Assembly: GCA_001689515.1 (NCBI GenBank)
Contig: LUJR01000009.1
Span: 136,563 to 200,562, forward strand
DNA length: 64,000 bases
Source: Bacteroidales bacterium M7
GTDB lineage: Bacteria; Bacteroidota; Bacteroidia; Bacteroidales; Muribaculaceae
Reading direction: 5' to 3'
Part shown: positions 32,219 to 40,373 of the stretch, piece by piece
How the letters are laid out: each line of letters begins with the position of its first letter
How positions within the stretch are numbered: position 1 is the stretch's first letter
The notes under the pieces: model-generated
Database searches by the model: none
What the model saw: only the letters and a program-made list of their open reading frames with translations
What the model was told of the DNA's origin: nothing
Translations under genes and position numbers: made by a program

Positions 32219-34729
32219 TCAGGGGATATAAACTTTGGTGGTGTGGGTGCCTTGGCGGCGGATGTAGATGCCGGGGGTGAGGGCGGTGGGGGATATGGGT
32301 TGGCCTTGGAGGGTGAAGTATTCGGCTGCCTCGTCCGTTAGGTCGGCTGTGGGGTCGGTGATGGACGAGTTGGCGAGGTCTACTGTCACTGTTTCTGACC
32401 AGGGGCTTTCGCTGTGGGTAGTGAGGTCGGTGGGGACGGATTTGACACGATAGTCGTAGGCGGTGCCTGGTTTGAGCCCTGTCACTACATACTGTGTGTC
32501 GGTGATGCCAGTGATGGTCATATTGCTCTGATCGCCGCTGATCGCTGGGGCTTTCAGGGCTTTTGATGTTGCTGTGGTGGCATCGCCGAGATATATGTCG
32601 GCACTGTAGAGGAAAGCGCGTTTCTTGGCTGCGACAGTCTCTATCTTGATCTTGAAATTCTTGCTGAGGTTGGAGAGTAGGACAGTGTAATCCTTGGCTG
32701 TCTTATCTACGGTGATTTCAGCTGTTGATAGCTTTGTGGTGCCTGACATGGCTGATATGCGGAGTGTCACGCCGGTGTCATTGTTAAATGACCGGGCATT
32801 GACAGTGACGGTAGCACAGTCATAATCGCTTATGGTGAAATCTGATTTTGTCACGACTCCGCCGGTCTTGCTGTTGCTGCCAAACTTTATGGCTTCGGTG
32901 GTGCCGCCATACTGGGTGTAAAATTCCGTGGAGCCTTCCGCTGTCCAGTCCTTTGTATAATCTCCGCCTTTGACAAATTTGGAGGATAGAGCCAGTTCAT
33001 ATTTGATATCGCGATGCTCGAACACATTGAGTGTGTATGTCACATCGTTGTTGTCGGCGGCAGCCCATACGGCAGTAAAGGAATCTGAGCCGTTGATGGT
33101 CGGAACGTTGCTGCCGTTGACTGTAGGTGGTGCTACCGGCGGCAGTTTGGCTTTTGAAACCCAGAATGATATTGAGCCGTCATTATTTCGTGTCATTTCG
33201 GTCACAGGCATGCCGATTTCTTTGCCTGTGTTTGGGCTGAATGAGGGGGTAGACTCGTCGGTCAGTTCAACGGCATTGCCATAGGGCCAAAGGTCGCCGA
33301 GAAGACTTTGCTCATCGGGTTCGTAGTAGATATCTCCGGCGTAGGTGAAGCGGTTTAGTTTCAGCTCGCCGTCGGCAGGGATAAGCGTCATGCGTTGGAG
33401 GTCGTAGTCATTGACGTAGTTGCCGTCCCATGCGCTTTTGCTGTAGGTCACGTGGGAGATTATAAGTCCTTCAGTGGGCATGTATGTATCCCAGCCCTGC
33501 TGTGCACGGTTCTCTATTATGTAGTATTCGCTGGCATCAGCTGGGTTGGTGATTTTCACGGCTTTGTCCGTAGTGGCGTTTCCAGAGTTGAACACAGGGA
33601 GCGTGTAATGGATATTGTCGGCTGCGTCATCTATTTTCAGCCATCCCATAAATTCCTTTTCGTAAGCAGAGTAGCCGATGGGGGTGTAGCCGTCATCGTT
33701 GTAGCTGCCCGAATCCATGAGCGACCATGATGCCATGCCGAAATGACCGTTGTAATTCGTGTCATAGAAATCGGGCAATCCGAGACAGTGTGAAAATTCG
33801 TGGCAGAAAGTGCCAATACCCTCCACCTTGGGTGCGCCGCTCATGACATTAAGTTCGTTGAACACGGCAAAGCGGTCTATCTTGGTGGAGTTATATGTAA
33901 GTGCCTTTTGGTAGTCAGATGATGACAGCTCCCACTGGCAGGGCCATATTGATTCGTCTACATCAGAAGAAGCCTCGCCTTCGCCTGCGTATAGCACGAT
34001 GACTGTGTCACACTCGCCATCGCCGTCATTGTCATACTTGCTGAAATCGATCTGACCTGACAGCCCGATGCAAGCCTGGGCTACCATCGTGCCCACGCCT
34101 TTGTCATCGCCACGGTAATCATTGCCTCCATATGTAGCGCGGTTGCCGGGCAAGGTATAAGGACCGTAGATGTCAAACTGTGGCTGGAACATGCCGTTGG
34201 ACTGATCTTCGAAATACTGTCGTGCGCTCGTGGCTCCGTCTTTGAAGAATTTTTCAAAAGTTGACAGGGGATTGCTGTCAAGAAACTTCTTGTCGGTATA
34301 TTGCACGAGCAGAACCGGGATTCTTGCTTTGCCCTTGTTGACTACCTCGCCTGTCCTTTTAGGCATGCTTGATGCTGACATCTTGCGGCTGGCAGATGCT
34401 CTTGAGCGCAATATTTTTTCGCCAGAGAGATTCTGCGCGTTATCCTTCAGAAATGACTCCTCAGCGGCAGTGCGGTCGGCTTTGTCGTGGGCTTTGATGG
34501 AGGAGAGCCCCGAGGGTGTCAGGTAATGGAAATCCTGTGATGAATCTGTGCGTCCGACAGGTATACCGTCAGTCGTGATGTATATGTGGCTTCGTTCGTC
34601 ACCGATTTTGATTACTTCAATAGTGTTTCCGTCGCTCTGTGTTATGGTATATGTGCCTTTACGTGCGATTACTGCCATAGTGGGCAGCGCAAGCGAGATG
34701 GCGAGGAGTGATAGGAAGGTCTTTTTCAT
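32219..34729 (-). CDS. Secreted M6-family metalloprotease with sorting-type C-terminus
   Basis: This 836-residue protein has a signal peptide (MKKTFLSLLAISLALPTMA) and a propeptide-like region to about 130. The M6 (immune inhibitor A-like) catalytic domain has IPVLLVQYTD, a Ca-binding DNDGDGECD (233-241) and the zinc motif HEFSHCLGLPDFYD, with HExxH at 310-314. A beta-sandwich region (about 560-700) and a fibronectin-III-like domain (YVVTGLKPGTAYDYRV) follow. The tail EYFTLQGQP...PGIYIRRQGTHTTKVYI matches type IX secretion sorting domains. It probably acts on host or dietary proteins outside the cell (inference). A TAATTTTG box lies upstream at 34761-34768. Confidence 0.88.
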   Translation of the reverse strand: MKKTFLSLLAISLALPTMAVIARKGTYTITQSDGNTIEVIKIGDERSHIYITTDGIPVGRTDSSQDFHYLTPSGLSSIKAHDKADRTAAEESFLKDNAQNLSGEKILRSRASASRKMSASSMPKRTGEVVNKGKARIPVLLVQYTDKKFLDSNPLSTFEKFFKDGATSARQYFEDQSNGMFQPQFDIYGPYTLPGNRATYGGNDYRGDDKGVGTMVAQACIGLSGQIDFSKYDNDGDGECDTVIVLYAGEGEASSDVDESIWPCQWELSSSDYQKALTYNSTKIDRFAVFNELNVMSGAPKVEGIGTFCHEFSHCLGLPDFYDTNYNGHFGMASWSLMDSGSYNDDGYTPIGYSAYEKEFMGWLKIDDAADNIHYTLPVFNSGNATTDKAVKITNPADASEYYIIENRAQQGWDTYMPTEGLIISHVTYSKSAWDGNYVNDYDLQRMTLIPADGELKLNRFTYAGDIYYEPDEQSLLGDLWPYGNAVELTDESTPSFSPNTGKEIGMPVTEMTRNNDGSISFWVSKAKLPPVAPPTVNGSNVPTINGSDSFTAVWAAADNNDVTYTLNVFEHRDIKYELALSSKFVKGGDYTKDWTAEGSTEFYTQYGGTTEAIKFGSNSKTGGVVTKSDFTISDYDCATVTVNARSFNNDTGVTLRISAMSGTTKLSTAEITVDKTAKDYTVLLSNLSKNFKIKIETVAAKKRAFLYSADIYLGDATTATSKALKAPAISGDQSNMTITGITDTQYVVTGLKPGTAYDYRVKSVPTDLTTHSESPWSETVTVDLANSSITDPTADLTDEAAEYFTLQGQPISPTALTPGIYIRRQGTHTTKVYIP

Positions 34730-34760
34730 GCAATTTGTGGTTATGTGTTGGCAAGAATTG

Positions 34761-34768
34761 CAAAATTA
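34761..34768 (-). promoter_or_regulatory. -7 box for the M6 protease gene
   Basis: The minus strand reads TAATTTTG (TAnnTTTG), 32 bases before the ATG at 34729. Confidence 0.5.
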
Positions 34769-34828
34769 ACTATCAGTATGTGTTGTTAAATAATTTTTAG
34801 AGTTAAAACTTCTAAAATCAATATTACT

Positions 34829-35935
34829 CTACCAGGGTGTAAGTAGTTCGCCGCCGAAATCTATAAGCAGTTGCCTGCCTTCGATATCCATGGATGAGGA
34901 TACCGCGTGGGCATTGTGGACCGACACCCCTAACAGTCTGACAGGATGGTTGGCGCAGTCGACGCCTCTGGCAAGCCGCTGAGCATATTCGGTCAGCATT
35001 GACTCCGAATCAAATGTGTCGGGAATTGTCACACTGCGTGTGATCTGGGTGAAGTCATGAAATTTGACTTTCAATGTCAGCGTATGTCCAGAGAAGTTTT
35101 TGCGAGCAAGTCGCCCTGTAAGATCTTTGATGAGCGGTAGCAACTGTTGTTCCAATTCCTCGGGATCGGAAATGTCATGGTCAAATGTTTCCTCGCATCC
35201 GACGGATTTGCGCTGTCGCACAGGAGTTACCGGGCGGTCATCTATCCCTCGGGCAAAGTTATAATATATGATGCCTGATTTGCCGAATTCGTCAGTCAAC
35301 TGTTGCAGTGAACGTTGGCGCAGTTGAAGTCCGTTGTGTATGCCTATGTCATGCATATGTCGGGCTGTGACAGGTCCCACACCCCAGAATCGCTCGATGT
35401 CTAGGCGGTCGATAAACTCTATAGCCCGTGAGGGGTGTATGGTGCACAGTCCGTCGGGCTTGCGGTAATCCGATGCTATCTTGGCAAGGAACTTGTTATA
35501 TGACACTCCTGCCGATGCGACAAGCTGGAGTCGTTCCCTTATCTTAGCCTTGATTTTTATGGCTATATCCACGGCAAACTCTATGCCGGGCTTGTTGTCG
35601 GTCACATCCAGGAAAGCCTCGTCGAGTGATAGCGGCTCTATGATGTCGGTATATTCACGGAATATGTCATGGATGGATGCTGATACCTCCTTATAGGCAT
35701 CCATGCGTCCGGGCACGAAAATCAGGTGCGGACATCGCCGCTTGGCTGTCACCGATGGCATTGCCGAGTGGATGCCATATCGCCGCGCCTCATAACTTGC
35801 CGTGGCGACCACTCCGCGGGGTCCGTCGTGTCCCACCACTATGGGGCGGCCGCGCAGCTGTGGATTGTCACGCTGCTCTACGGCTGCGAAAAACGCATCC
35901 ATGTCGATATGTATGATTTTCCTGAGATGCTCCAT
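34829..35935 (-). CDS. dinB: DNA polymerase IV
   Basis: This 368-residue Y-family translesion polymerase has IIHIDMDAFFAAVEQRDNP with the first catalytic Asp pair, GPRGVVATASYEARRYGIHSAMP, and YSxD-type LDEAFLDVT with the second acidic pair. GVSYNKFLAKIASDYRKPDG follows, then the helix-hairpin-helix ERFWGVGPVTARHM and the little-finger domain (RKSVGCEETFDHDI, LTLKVKFHDF). Length is usual. The C-terminus lacks a recognisable beta-clamp peptide of the QLxLF type. The gene stands alone with its own -7 box at 35952-35959. Confidence 0.95.
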   Translation of the reverse strand: MEHLRKIIHIDMDAFFAAVEQRDNPQLRGRPIVVGHDGPRGVVATASYEARRYGIHSAMPSVTAKRRCPHLIFVPGRMDAYKEVSASIHDIFREYTDIIEPLSLDEAFLDVTDNKPGIEFAVDIAIKIKAKIRERLQLVASAGVSYNKFLAKIASDYRKPDGLCTIHPSRAIEFIDRLDIERFWGVGPVTARHMHDIGIHNGLQLRQRSLQQLTDEFGKSGIIYYNFARGIDDRPVTPVRQRKSVGCEETFDHDISDPEELEQQLLPLIKDLTGRLARKNFSGHTLTLKVKFHDFTQITRSVTIPDTFDSESMLTEYAQRLARGVDCANHPVRLLGVSVHNAHAVSSSMDIEGRQLLIDFGGELLTPW

Positions 35936-35951
35936 GACCGGGACTGTAATA

Positions 35952-35959
35952 CAAATTTA
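35952..35959 (-). promoter_or_regulatory. -7 box for dinB
   Basis: The minus strand reads TAAATTTG, 16 bases before the ATG at 35935. No LexA-type operator was recognised. Confidence 0.5.
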
Positions 35960-36022
35960 CGAAAAATACATGCAATTATTTCCCCATCTCTTATTTATTA
36001 AGGTGTAAATTTGGGCATAAAT

Positions 36023-36053
36023 TTGTGGGAATGAGATAAAAACATTATTTTTG
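36023..36053 (+). promoter_or_regulatory. Promoter of the pseudouridine synthase gene with a long leader
   Basis: TTG at 36023-36025 and TATTTTTG at 36046-36053 match -33/-7 elements with a 20-base spacer. Initiation near 36060 gives a leader of about 270 bases before the ATG at 36329. That leader (rest of the 393-base gap) is A/C-rich and holds a 24-codon open frame (ATG at 36089) but no obvious strong hairpin. Confidence 0.6.
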
Positions 36054-36328
36054 CAGTGAATTGAAACAGAAGGTACTTCTATCATCAGATGTTGCGCGAA
36101 ATGTCATTTCCGTTTATCGTGGTTTTATACGTGACATCAATGATAATTTCTAAGAAAACTTAATTTTGAACTCTAATCCAAATATAAAAGTTAACACCAA
36201 ACACAACAACTACTTAACCGCAGCGCCGAGAGGCATAAGCAATCCCAGTCTGAGTATTGACTCGACTAAATCAAACAAAAAACACCATTCACAATCTAAT
36301 CTCTAAAAGAAGCGTCTGAACTAAAGTT

Positions 36329-37834
36329 ATGGAGAGCAACGAAAAGAAATCAAAACGCCCTCGTATAGGCGTGTCTGCCCCCATGTCGTCTGACAACTTC
36401 CAGTCAGCCAGCGATTTCAACGGCAAGGAAAATTTCAGTAATTCATCATCTAATGATCATCAGGCTGAATCTGATGGTCAGTCCGAACAGCAGGGAGGTT
36501 ACCAGCCCCGCCAGTACCAGCCCCGTCAATATCAGCAGGGCGGCTACCAGCAGCGCCCCTATGGCAACCGTCAGCAGGGCGGCTACCAGCAGCGTCCCTA
36601 TGGCAACCGTCAGCAGGGCGGCTATCAGCCCCGCCAGCAGGGCGAAGGTGGCTATCAGCCCCGTCAGGGCGGTTACCAGCCCCGTCCCTACAACAATAAC
36701 CGCCAGCAGGGCGAGGGCGGCTACCAGCCCCGTCAGGGTGGCTATCAGCCTCGCCAGCAGGGTGAAGGCGGTTACCAGCCCCGTCCCTACAACAATAACC
36801 GCCAGCAGGGTGAAGGCGGCTACCAGCCCCGTCAGGGCGGCTACCAGCCTCGCCAGCAGGGCGAAGGCGGCTATCAGCCCCGTCAGGGCGGCTACCAGCA
36901 GCGTCCCTATAACAATAACCGTCAGCAGGGCGGCTATCAGCCCCGCCAGCAGCGTCCGTATAACAATCAGGGCGGTCAGCGTCCCTATGGCAACCGCCAG
37001 CAGCGTCCCGGTCAGCAGGGCATGCAGCGTAACCAGTTCGGCATGCCCCACGGAGGCAAGAGCTTTGTGCCTCGTCCCAAGCGCATAGAGTATGAGGAGA
37101 CAATCGTTGATCCCAACGAACCTATCCGTCTCAACAAATACATGGCAAATGCCGGCATCTGCTCACGCCGTGAAGCCGATGAGTTTATCCAGCAGGGTCT
37201 GGTGAAGGTCAACGGTGAAGTGGTTACCGAACTCGGCACCAAAATCACACGCAATGACAAGGTGGAATACGATGACAAGGTCGTAGCCCTGGAGCGCAAG
37301 TGCTATATCCTGCTCAACAAGCCCAAGGATTGCGTAACCACCAGCGACGATCCCAACGGACGTCTTACAGTCATGGATCTGGTCAAGAACGCATGTGAGG
37401 AGCGCATATACCCCGTCGGCCGTCTCGACCGCAACACTACTGGCGTGCTTCTGCTCACCAACGACGGTGACTTGGCTTCCAAGCTGACACACCCCAAGTA
37501 TGTCAAGAAGAAAATCTACCACGTATGGTGTGACAAGGACATCGCCGAAGAGGATATGCAGCGCATAGCCGACGGCATAGAGCTTGAGGACGGTCCCATC
37601 CATGCCGATGCTATCAGCTACGCCACCATGACCGACCGCAACCAGGCTGGTATCGAGATCCACTCTGGACGTAACCGCGTGGTGCGCCGCATCTTCGAGA
37701 GCCTCGGCTATCATGTGACTAAGCTCGACCGCGTGTATTTCGCAGGTCTGACCAAGAAAAATCTTCCCCGCGGACGCTGGCGTTATCTCACCCAGGAGGA
37801 GGTCAACTTCCTCAAGATGGGTTCGTTTGAATAA
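36329..37834 (+). CDS. RluB/RsuA-family pseudouridine synthase with long QGGY-repeat N-terminus
   Basis: The 501-residue protein has two parts. Residues 1-250 are low-complexity: after an acidic/Ser/Asn lead, about 180 residues consist of repeated blocks such as QQGGYQPRQ, GEGGYQPRPYNNNR and GGYQQRPYGNR, predicted disordered and strongly basic. From about 268 there is an S4 RNA-binding domain (IRLNKYMANAGICSRREADE), then the synthase domain with LNKPKDCVTT, the catalytic Asp in VGRLDRNTTGVLLLTNDG, and GRNRVVRRIFESLGYHV. It modifies 23S or 16S rRNA. Repeat-rich tails on this enzyme occur in other Bacteroidales. It is followed by asnS after 32 bases. Confidence 0.92.
   Translation: MESNEKKSKRPRIGVSAPMSSDNFQSASDFNGKENFSNSSSNDHQAESDGQSEQQGGYQPRQYQPRQYQQGGYQQRPYGNRQQGGYQQRPYGNRQQGGYQPRQQGEGGYQPRQGGYQPRPYNNNRQQGEGGYQPRQGGYQPRQQGEGGYQPRPYNNNRQQGEGGYQPRQGGYQPRQQGEGGYQPRQGGYQQRPYNNNRQQGGYQPRQQRPYNNQGGQRPYGNRQQRPGQQGMQRNQFGMPHGGKSFVPRPKRIEYEETIVDPNEPIRLNKYMANAGICSRREADEFIQQGLVKVNGEVVTELGTKITRNDKVEYDDKVVALERKCYILLNKPKDCVTTSDDPNGRLTVMDLVKNACEERIYPVGRLDRNTTGVLLLTNDGDLASKLTHPKYVKKKIYHVWCDKDIAEEDMQRIADGIELEDGPIHADAISYATMTDRNQAGIEIHSGRNRVVRRIFESLGYHVTKLDRVYFAGLTKKNLPRGRWRYLTQEEVNFLKMGSFE
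36520..36985 (+). repeat. In-gene tandem repeats encoding QGGYQPR blocks
   Basis: The DNA repeats units like CAGCAGGGCGGCTACCAGCC and CCCTACAACAATAACCGCCA many times, in frame, within the 5' half of the pseudouridine synthase gene. Near-identical copies suggest recent unit gain and loss by slippage or recombination. Confidence 0.9.
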
Positions 37835-37866
37835 AATCGTCATCTGCAAGACATAAAAGTTAATAG

Positions 37867-39258
37867 ATGAAACGTACTAAAATCAAAGATATCTTCGCGC
37901 CCGAGCTCATCGGGCGTGAAGTCAATGTAAAGGGTTGGGTGCGCACCCGCCGTGGCAACAAAAACGTGCAGTTTATCGCGCTCAACGATGGCTCTACGAT
38001 CAAGAACATCCAGATAGTGCTCGACCTTGCCAAGTTTACCGACGAGGAGATGCTCAAACTCATCACCACAGGCTCGAGCCTCGACGTGACAGGCAAGCTC
38101 GTAGAGTCGATGGGCAAAGGTCAGACTGCCGAAATCCAGGCAGAGAGCGTCACTGTGCTCGGCACAGCCGACCCTGAGGAATATCCTCTCCAGAAGAAGG
38201 GTCACACACTGGAGTTCCTTCGTGAGAAGGCACATCTGCGTCCCCGTACCAACACATTCGGGGCAGTGCTCCGCATACGCAGCACTCTCGCTTTCGCCAT
38301 CCACAAGTTCTTCCAGGAACGCGGCTTCTTCTACCTCAACACTCCGCTCATCACGGCGAGTGACTGCGAGGGTGCAGGTGCCATGTTCCAGGTGACCACT
38401 CTTGATGTGGAGAATCCTCCGCGTACAGAGGAGGGAAAGGTGGACTACTCACAGGATTTCTTTGGCAAACCGACCGCACTTACCGTTTCGGGTCAGCTTG
38501 AAGGTGAACTTGGAGCCACAGCTCTCGGTGCCATCTATACTTTCGGTCCTACTTTCCGCGCCGAAAACTCCAACACTCCGCGTCACCTCGCCGAGTTCTG
38601 GATGATAGAGCCGGAGATGGCATTCTATGACATCACCGACAATATGGAGCTTGCCGAGGAGTTCATCAAGTATTGCATCCGCTATGCGCTTGACAATGCT
38701 GCCGACGATATCGAATTCCTCGCCCAGATGTATGACAAGGAGCTTATCGAGCGTCTCCATCATGTGCTTGACAACGATTTCGTGCGCCTGACCTACACCG
38801 AGGGCGTGAAGATACTCGAGGAGTCAGGCAAGAAGTTCGACTTCCCCGTATATTGGGGTGCCGACCTCCAGAGCGAGCACGAGCGCTACCTCGTTGAGGA
38901 GCATTTCAAGCGTCCTGTGATCCTGACCGATTATCCCAAGGAGATAAAGGCATTCTACATGAAGCAGAATGCCGACGGCAAGACCGTCCGCGCCATGGAT
39001 GTCCTCTTCCCGAAAATCGGTGAGATCATCGGCGGCTCGGAGCGTGAAGAAAACTACGAACTGCTCACCCAGCGCATCGAGGAACTCAACATACCCATGA
39101 AGGACATGTGGTGGTATCTTGACACACGCCGCTTCGGCTCGGTCCCCCACTCAGGCTTCGGACTCGGATTCGAGCGTCTGGTGCTCTTCGTCACCGGCAT
39201 GACCAACATCCGCGATGTAATCCCCTTCCCCCGCACCCCCGGCAACGCCGAATTCTAA
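37867..39258 (+). CDS. asnS: Asparagine--tRNA ligase
   Basis: This class II aminoacyl-tRNA synthetase charges tRNA-Asn. The 463-residue protein has an N-terminal OB-fold anticodon domain (VNVKGWVRTRRGNKNVQFIALNDGS in part), then motif 1 around FFQERGFFYLNTPLITASDCEGAG, motif 2 FRAENSNTPRHLAEFWMIEPE, and motif 3 GFGLGFERLVLFVTG. The SxCEGAG element and the insert after motif 2 distinguish AsnRS from AspRS. Length is standard. It follows the pseudouridine synthase and ends at a strong hairpin (39281-39309). Confidence 0.96.
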   Translation: MKRTKIKDIFAPELIGREVNVKGWVRTRRGNKNVQFIALNDGSTIKNIQIVLDLAKFTDEEMLKLITTGSSLDVTGKLVESMGKGQTAEIQAESVTVLGTADPEEYPLQKKGHTLEFLREKAHLRPRTNTFGAVLRIRSTLAFAIHKFFQERGFFYLNTPLITASDCEGAGAMFQVTTLDVENPPRTEEGKVDYSQDFFGKPTALTVSGQLEGELGATALGAIYTFGPTFRAENSNTPRHLAEFWMIEPEMAFYDITDNMELAEEFIKYCIRYALDNAADDIEFLAQMYDKELIERLHHVLDNDFVRLTYTEGVKILEESGKKFDFPVYWGADLQSEHERYLVEEHFKRPVILTDYPKEIKAFYMKQNADGKTVRAMDVLFPKIGEIIGGSEREENYELLTQRIEELNIPMKDMWWYLDTRRFGSVPHSGFGLGFERLVLFVTGMTNIRDVIPFPRTPGNAEF

Positions 39259-39280
39259 ATAAAGGTGAATAAATAAAGGG

Positions 39281-39309
39281 TATAGGGTCGCGACACTCGC
39301 GACCCTATA
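39281..39309 (+). terminator. Hairpin after asnS
   Basis: TATAGGGTCGCGA pairs perfectly with TCGCGACCCTATA around a three-base loop, 23 bases after the asnS stop; followed by TCGTTT, a weak T-run. Confidence 0.75.
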
Positions 39310-39319
39310 TCGTTTAAAA

Positions 39320-39345
39320 GTAGGGACGCGGCGTGCCGCGTCATC
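39320..39345. repeat. P2 single arm
   Basis: GTAGGGACGCGGCGTGCCGC followed by GTCATC. It is the left flank of P3 copy 3; the matching outer arm may be one of those at 39678-39757. Confidence 0.85.
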
Positions 39346-39379
39346 AAGCGGAATGATAGCATTGGCGTGAAGAGAGAGG

Positions 39380-39638
39380 GCACGTCGGAGACGTGCCAGT
39401 CGTGCGTAACCCCATGCACGGAGCGTCAGCGAACGTACATGGGGTTCGCGAATCAAGGGCTAAATCAACCTCGGAGAGGTTGTGACCCACCAGCTAATGC
39501 AATCAGCATAGGTATAGGTATGAAAGCGTGCCACAACCTCTCCGAGGTAGATTCTGAGGGCGTGTCGGGATCCCCATGAACGTTCGCTGACGCTCCGTGC
39601 ATGGGGTTACGCACAGCTGATACGTCTCCGACGTATCT
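39380..39638. repeat. P3 nested inverted-repeat element, copy 3
   Basis: Left: CACGTCGGAGACGTGCC, ACCCCATGCACGGAGCGTCA...CATGGGGT, ACCTCGGAGAGGTTGTG. Right: CACAACCTCTCCGAGGT, CCCCATGAACG...CATGGGGT, ACGTCTCCGACGTAT. It occupies the gap 39259-39773 between asnS and the RseC-family gene and is enclosed by P2 arms. Confidence 0.9.
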
Positions 39639-39677
39639 TTCTGCCAGCTAACACCTTAAAGTAAACACCACATAAAC

Positions 39678-39757
39678 GTAGGGACGCGGCGTGCCGCGTC
39701 ATCGCAAGAGCCGATGGTATCATAGCGTTTGATGACGCGACACGTCGCGTCCCTACA
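39678..39757. repeat. P2 palindromic pair
   Basis: GTAGGGACGCGGCGTGCCGC...and inverted GCGACACGTCGCGTCCCTACA about 30 bases apart, ending 16 bases before the RseC-family start codon. Confidence 0.9.
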
Positions 39758-39773
39758 TGATTGGATTAATCAT

Positions 39774-40202
39774 ATGATTTGCAAAGCCACCATTACAGCC
39801 ATCTCGAATGGCAGCCTGAAAGTCAAGACCCTCGCAGCCGCCTCAGGCTGCGGCGACTGCAATCTGGCTCAGTCATGTTGCAGCAGCAAGCCGTCAGCCA
39901 CAGTTTCACGCTTCACCGTGAAAGTCGCCGACACAACCCCCTATAATATAGGTCAGGAAATCTACCTCGAGCAGTCAGGCGTAACCCGAACGCCTATGCT
40001 CATCTACGGCGTATTCCTCCCCCTCATAATCCTCGCCCTCCTCGTCATAGCCTTCCTCGACCACACCGATCCCACCCTCGGCATAACCCTCGGCATTATC
40101 GCCGTAGCCCTCTACTTCCTCGCCATGCGCAAACTCCACGCCCCCCTCTCCCCACGCCCCCTCTGGCGCATCAAGACCCCCGGGGAAATACCAATGCTGT
40201 AG
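39774..40202 (+). CDS. RseC/MucC-family membrane protein, orphan
   Basis: The 142-residue protein matches the SoxR-reducing-system RseC family: an N-terminal domain with the Cys pattern SGCGDCNLAQSCC (C-x2-C-x5-C), a beta-rich VKVADTTPYNIGQEIYLEQSG, then two membrane spans (LIYGVFLPLIILALLVIAFL and GITLGIIAVALYFLAM). In many Bacteroidales this gene leads an rnf/rsx electron-transport operon; here no rnf gene follows. The stop TAG at 40200 is made of the first bases of a P1 palindrome, so the C-terminus may have been set by repeat insertion. The ATG at 39774 is chosen over upstream starts lying in the P2 element. Confidence 0.85.
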   Translation: MICKATITAISNGSLKVKTLAAASGCGDCNLAQSCCSSKPSATVSRFTVKVADTTPYNIGQEIYLEQSGVTRTPMLIYGVFLPLIILALLVIAFLDHTDPTLGITLGIIAVALYFLAMRKLHAPLSPRPLWRIKTPGEIPML

Positions 40203-40224
40203 GGACATGCCGTGGCATGTCTGC
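40198..40224. repeat. P1 single arm overlapping a stop codon
   Basis: TGTAGGGACATGCCGTGGCA then TGTC. Its TAG is the stop of the RseC-family gene. Confidence 0.85.
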
Positions 40225-40337
40225 CATCCACAAGCCCCCTATAGGATTGTAGAAAACATAAATGTCACGCGTTTTTCCACGCCATGCAGGCGCGGTGTTA
40301 ACCGCGAGCGTTAGGTTAACACCCTCCTAACATGTGT

Positions 40338-40352
40338 GCCTCCTATGGAGGC
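40338..40352 (+). terminator. Short hairpin between convergent genes
   Basis: GCCTCC-TAT-GGAGGC followed by ATTCTTT on the plus strand; 22 bases before the end of the convergent barrel gene. A second inverted repeat, GTGTTAAC...GTTAACAC, lies just before it. Weak terminator candidate. Confidence 0.5.
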
Positions 40353-40373
40353 ATTCTTTGTGATGCCGATGGG

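Noticed and set aside
36520..36985. Possible CRISPR-like array
   Set aside because: The repeats are contiguous, in frame and protein-coding, with no unique spacers of constant length.
36446..37103. Long low-complexity frames in all other frames of the repeat-rich pseudouridine synthase gene
   Set aside because: They come from the tandem repeat reading in shifted frames; only the plus frame joins the S4 and synthase domains.
39367..39579. Short frames in P3 elements reading TPCTERQRTYMG
   Set aside because: They are translations of the palindrome block ACCCCATG...CATGGGGT, recur only because the repeat recurs, and have no gene context.
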